8,757 nt of DNA. Source: Oscillospiraceae bacterium (GTDB lineage Bacteria > Bacillota > Clostridia > Oscillospirales > Ruminococcaceae). Where the stretch lies: assembly GCA_019416775.1 (NCBI GenBank), contig DXWR01000262.1, forward strand, positions 1-8,757, written 5' to 3'. Made by a program: the position numbers and the translations under genes. This document shows positions 6,065 to 8,757 of this stretch, piece after piece; positions within the stretch are counted from its first letter, which is position 1, and each line of letters opens with the position of its first letter. The notes beneath the pieces are model-generated. The model searched no databases. It had not been told where the DNA came from and saw only the letters and a program-made list of their open reading frames with translations.

Positions 6065-8617
6065 TATAATACGGAAAACAGTAAGGTATACTCGGTAGAC
6101 ATTGAAAAGGAAATGAAACAGTCCTTTTTGGCCTACTCTATGTCGGTCATTGTCTCCCGGGCGTTGCCGGATGTACGGGATGGATTAAAACCGGTGCACC
6201 GCAGAATTTTGTACGATATGTATATCAACGGACTGTTTCCGGACCGGAAGTACTCCAAGTGTGCCGCTACGGTAGGTGACGTGTTAGGTAAATTCCACCC
6301 CCATGGCGACGCTTCGGTGTACGACGCTTTGGTGCGTCTGGCTCAATGGTTTTCCATGCGGTATCCCATGGTGGACGGCCACGGCAACTTCGGCACCATC
6401 GACGGAGACCCTCCGGCTGCTTACCGGTATACCGAATCCAAGATGGCTAAGATCTCCATGGAGATGCTTACCGATATCAATAAGGATACGGTGGACTTTG
6501 TTTCCAACTACGACGACACCATCAAGGAACCCAGCGTTCTTCCCTCTCGTTTTCCCAATCTGTTGGTCAATGGTTCCACCGGCATTGCGGTGGGTATGGC
6601 CACCAACATTCCTCCTCATAATTTGGGAGAGGTCATTGATGCGGTGGTCTTTTTGATGGAGCATCCCGACGCGGAAGTGGCGGAGCTGATGGACTTTATT
6701 AAAGGACCCGACTTCCCCACCGGCGGCGTGATTATGGGATATTCCGGTATTCGGGCTGCCTATGCTACCGGACGTGGTAAAATCATCCTCCGGGGCAAAG
6801 CGGAAATTGAGGAATATGGCAAAAACAATGCCCAACAGCGGATTGTCATCCGAGAAATCCCCTATATGGTGAATAAAACCCGGCTGATCCAGTCCATTGC
6901 CGGTTTGGTGAAGGATAAGCGGATTGAAGGCATTTCTGCTCTGCGGGATGAATCCGACCGGGACGGCATGCGGATTGTACTGGAGCTGAAGCGGGACGCC
7001 AATGCTCAGGTGATTCTCAACAATTTGTACCACTATTCTCAGCTTCAGGAGACGGTGGGTGTGATTATGCTGGCCTTGGTAGACGGCCAGCCCAAGATCC
7101 TTACCTTGAAGCAGATTTTGGAACACTATATCGATTTCCAGTGCGACGTGATCCGCCGTCGGACCAAGTTTGATCTGGAAAAGGCCCAAGCCAGAGAACA
7201 CATTCTGGAAGGCTTGAAAATCGCTATTGACTTTATCGATGAAGTGATCCGGATTATCCGCAGTTCCGCCGACCAGCCTGCCGCCAAGATTGCTTTGATG
7301 GAACGGTTTGGCCTTTCCGATTTGCAGGCCGGTGCCATTGTGGCCATGCGGTTAGGTCAGTTGTCCGGTTTGGAACGGCAGAAGATTGAAAGCGAATTAG
7401 CAGAGGTCCAGGCAAAGATTTTGGAGTACCAGGCTATTTTGGCAGATCACGGGAAAGTGTTGGAGATCATCAAAACTGACCTGTTAAATCTCCGAGACAA
7501 ATATGCCGATGAACGCCGCACCTCCATTGAAGCTATTTCCGGCGAAGTGGACATTGAAGATCTGATTCCGGAAGAGGACTGCGTGGTGACTCTCACCCAC
7601 TTCGGCTACGTGAAGCGGATGACGCTGGACACCTATAAGACCCAGCGCCGGGGCGGCCGGGGAATTTCCGGTATGACCCAGCGGGAAGAAGATTTTACCG
7701 AAGAGCTGTTTATCAGCTCCACCCACGACTATGTGCTGTTTTTGACCAATAAGGGACGGATGCACCGGCTGAAGTGCTATCAGATTCCGGAAGGCAGCCG
7801 TACGGCAAAGGGCACCAATGTGGTGAACCTGTTGGAGTTGGAGCCGGATGAAACCATTGCTTATATGATCAAAGTCCATGACTTTGAAAAGGACGGTTAC
7901 CTGGTGATGGTGACCAAAAAGGGCATTATCAAGCGGACCCGGCTGGATGCCTATAAAAATGTCCGCCGCTCCGGCTTAATTGCTATTTCTCTGGATGAAG
8001 ACGATCAGCTTGCCTTTGCAAAACTCACCAATGGGCATCATCAGCTGCTGATTGCCACCAAACTGGGAATGTGCCTGCGGATGGATGAAAATGATACCCG
8101 TCCCCTGTCCCGGACTGCTCGAGGCGTGCGGGCGATCCAGCTTCGGGAAGGCGATGAAGTGGTGGGTCTAGCCCGGCTGCGGGATCACGCCACCGTAATG
8201 ACCGTTACCGAAAAGGGACAGGGCCGTCGCACCAAGGTGGAGGATTATCCCATTCAGCGCCGTGGTGGTTTTGGACGCACCAACTACAAGGTCAACGAGA
8301 AGCGCGGCATGGTGGCTGGCATCAAGGTTGTGGACGAAACCGACGACTTGATTATGATTTCGGATGACGGCATTATTATCCGGATCCGAGTCAGCGATGT
8401 AGGCATTATGTCCCGGTATGCCGGCGGGGTGAAGGTGATGAAGGTTGCTCCCGGCAGCAAAATCGTCAGCATCGCTCGGGCGGAATACGATGAAAATGCT
8501 CAGGTGTCTGAAGTGGAGACTGACACGGAGGAAGAAAGTCCCGAAGCATTGGAACAGATGCAGCAGGAAGAAGAAGTGCAGGAAACCATGGAAAACACCG
8601 AACTTTCGGAAGAATAA
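6062..8617 (+). CDS. gyrA: DNA gyrase subunit A
   Basis: GyrA is the DNA-breaking and DNA-wrapping subunit of gyrase. It has 851 residues, a usual length. The N-terminal breakage-reunion domain opens with SFLAYSMSVIVSRALPDVRDG and the RRILYDM winged-helix region. The catalytic tyrosine is Tyr123 in YRYTE, preceded by Arg122. The quinolone-determining segment reads HPHGDASVYDALVRLAQ (80-95). Ala84 replaces the serine found at this place in E. coli and B. subtilis, while Asp88 is kept. The C-terminal beta-pinwheel carries a canonical GyrA box, QRRGGRG, at 528-534, which marks it as gyrase rather than ParC. A second box-like QRRGGFG lies at 732-738. The last 45 residues form an acidic tail (19 Asp/Glu, no Lys/Arg), as in many GyrA proteins. 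It is the last gene of the cluster and is followed by a terminator. Confidence 0.98.
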   Translation: MYNTENSKVYSVDIEKEMKQSFLAYSMSVIVSRALPDVRDGLKPVHRRILYDMYINGLFPDRKYSKCAATVGDVLGKFHPHGDASVYDALVRLAQWFSMRYPMVDGHGNFGTIDGDPPAAYRYTESKMAKISMEMLTDINKDTVDFVSNYDDTIKEPSVLPSRFPNLLVNGSTGIAVGMATNIPPHNLGEVIDAVVFLMEHPDAEVAELMDFIKGPDFPTGGVIMGYSGIRAAYATGRGKIILRGKAEIEEYGKNNAQQRIVIREIPYMVNKTRLIQSIAGLVKDKRIEGISALRDESDRDGMRIVLELKRDANAQVILNNLYHYSQLQETVGVIMLALVDGQPKILTLKQILEHYIDFQCDVIRRRTKFDLEKAQAREHILEGLKIAIDFIDEVIRIIRSSADQPAAKIALMERFGLSDLQAGAIVAMRLGQLSGLERQKIESELAEVQAKILEYQAILADHGKVLEIIKTDLLNLRDKYADERRTSIEAISGEVDIEDLIPEEDCVVTLTHFGYVKRMTLDTYKTQRRGGRGISGMTQREEDFTEELFISSTHDYVLFLTNKGRMHRLKCYQIPEGSRTAKGTNVVNLLELEPDETIAYMIKVHDFEKDGYLVMVTKKGIIKRTRLDAYKNVRRSGLIAISLDEDDQLAFAKLTNGHHQLLIATKLGMCLRMDENDTRPLSRTARGVRAIQLREGDEVVGLARLRDHATVMTVTEKGQGRRTKVEDYPIQRRGGFGRTNYKVNEKRGMVAGIKVVDETDDLIMISDDGIIIRIRVSDVGIMSRYAGGVKVMKVAPGSKIVSIARAEYDENAQVSEVETDTEEESPEALEQMQQEEEVQETMENTELSEE

Positions 8618-8623
8618 AGAAGC

Positions 8624-8666
8624 AAAACAGCAAGCGACCGGATTTTGTCTGGCGTTTGCTGTTTTT
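8624..8666 (+). terminator. Rho-independent terminator after gyrA
   Basis: The left arm AACAGCAAGCG (8626-8636) pairs with CGTTTGCTGTT (8653-8663) with one G:U pair. After a one-base bulge (8637), CCGG (8638-8641) pairs with CTGG (8649-8652) around the 7-base loop at 8642-8648. The right arm runs into a TTTTT tract (8662-8666). It begins 7 bases after the gyrA stop, so it likely ends the whole operon. On the minus strand the T run is weaker, so two-way action is only possible. Confidence 0.88.
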
Positions 8667-8682
8667 CCGTGAAAAAGGAGAC

Positions 8683-8739
8683 AAAGCGGAAAAGTTTTCA
8701 ACAACTTATTAGCTGATTGTTGAAAACGAAGCGCTTTTT
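8683..8739 (+). repeat. Long inverted repeat, possible second terminator or regulatory palindrome
   Basis: GTTTTCAACAA (8694-8704) and TTGTTGAAAAC (8717-8727) are perfect 11-base inverted arms around a 12-base loop. Outside them, AAAGCG (8683-8688) pairs with CGCTTT (8732-8737) across a small internal loop, and the right arm runs into TTTTT (8735-8739). The shape could be a weak second terminator. The arms are AT-rich and the loop large, so a protein-binding site or an RNA-processing stem for a downstream gene is also possible. No coding region was seen in the bases from 8618 to the window end. Confidence 0.55.
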
Positions 8740-8757
8740 GTAGGTATCCCCAAGATA

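Noticed and set aside
6065..6070. TATAAT as a possible -10 box at the gyrA start
   Set aside because: It lies within codons 2-3 of gyrA, and no -35-like sequence sits 16-18 bases upstream.
6284..7201. 305-codon open frame on the minus strand across gyrA
   Set aside because: It is antisense to the conserved GyrA breakage-reunion domain, and its His/Gly-rich translation is typical of a shadow frame.
8675..8680. AAGGAG as a ribosome binding site of a small gene after gyrA
   Set aside because: No ATG, GTG or TTG follows at a usable distance, and the inverted repeat occupies the next bases.
8720..8748. TTGAAA followed by a weak -10 as a promoter for a downstream gene
   Set aside because: No hexamer near TATAAT is found at 15-18 bases spacing, and the TTGAAA is part of the inverted repeat arm.

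Overview
This window is the replication-initiation and gyrase cluster of a low-to-moderate GC Firmicute. The order is dnaN (5' end cut by the window edge), yaaA (S4-domain), recF, remB (DUF370), gyrB, two small membrane-protein genes, then gyrA. It is the same order seen beside oriC in Bacillus and Clostridia, except for the two genes between gyrB and gyrA. GyrB residues such as the LPLWGKMLNVEKA stretch, the GyrA HPHGDASVYD stretch and the roughly balanced base composition recall Clostridia of the Oscillospirales/Ruminococcaceae type. That placement rests on memory of the families, not on a search. oriC and dnaA should lie just upstream of base 1 and are not in the window.

Layout: 1-1087 sliding clamp; 1100-1336 S4 protein with a TTG start; 1340-2542 RecF with a GTG start; 2481-2762 RemB, overlapping the recF tail by 62 bases; 2759-4705 GyrB, overlapping remB by ATGA; 4717-5535 and 5548-6057 two membrane-hairpin proteins resembling the YcxB family and each other; 6062-8617 GyrA. 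All genes are on the + strand with gaps of 12 bases or fewer or with overlaps, and no internal promoter or terminator was recognised, so they probably form one operon. A strong intrinsic terminator (8624-8666) follows gyrA, and a second long inverted repeat (8683-8739) lies between it and the right edge. No stretch over 300 bases lacks a gene, and I saw no tRNA, rRNA, CRISPR or mobile element.

Together the genes supply the replisome clamp, recombinational repair at stalled forks, both gyrase subunits, a ribosome-associated S4 protein and a small DNA-binding regulator. The part that stands out is the pair of related, uncharacterised membrane proteins between the two gyrase subunit genes. Other points worth a second look are the recF/remB overprinting, non-standard residues at quinolone-determining positions of both gyrase subunits, and the paired hairpins after gyrA. 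I found no clear sign of a wholly new system.
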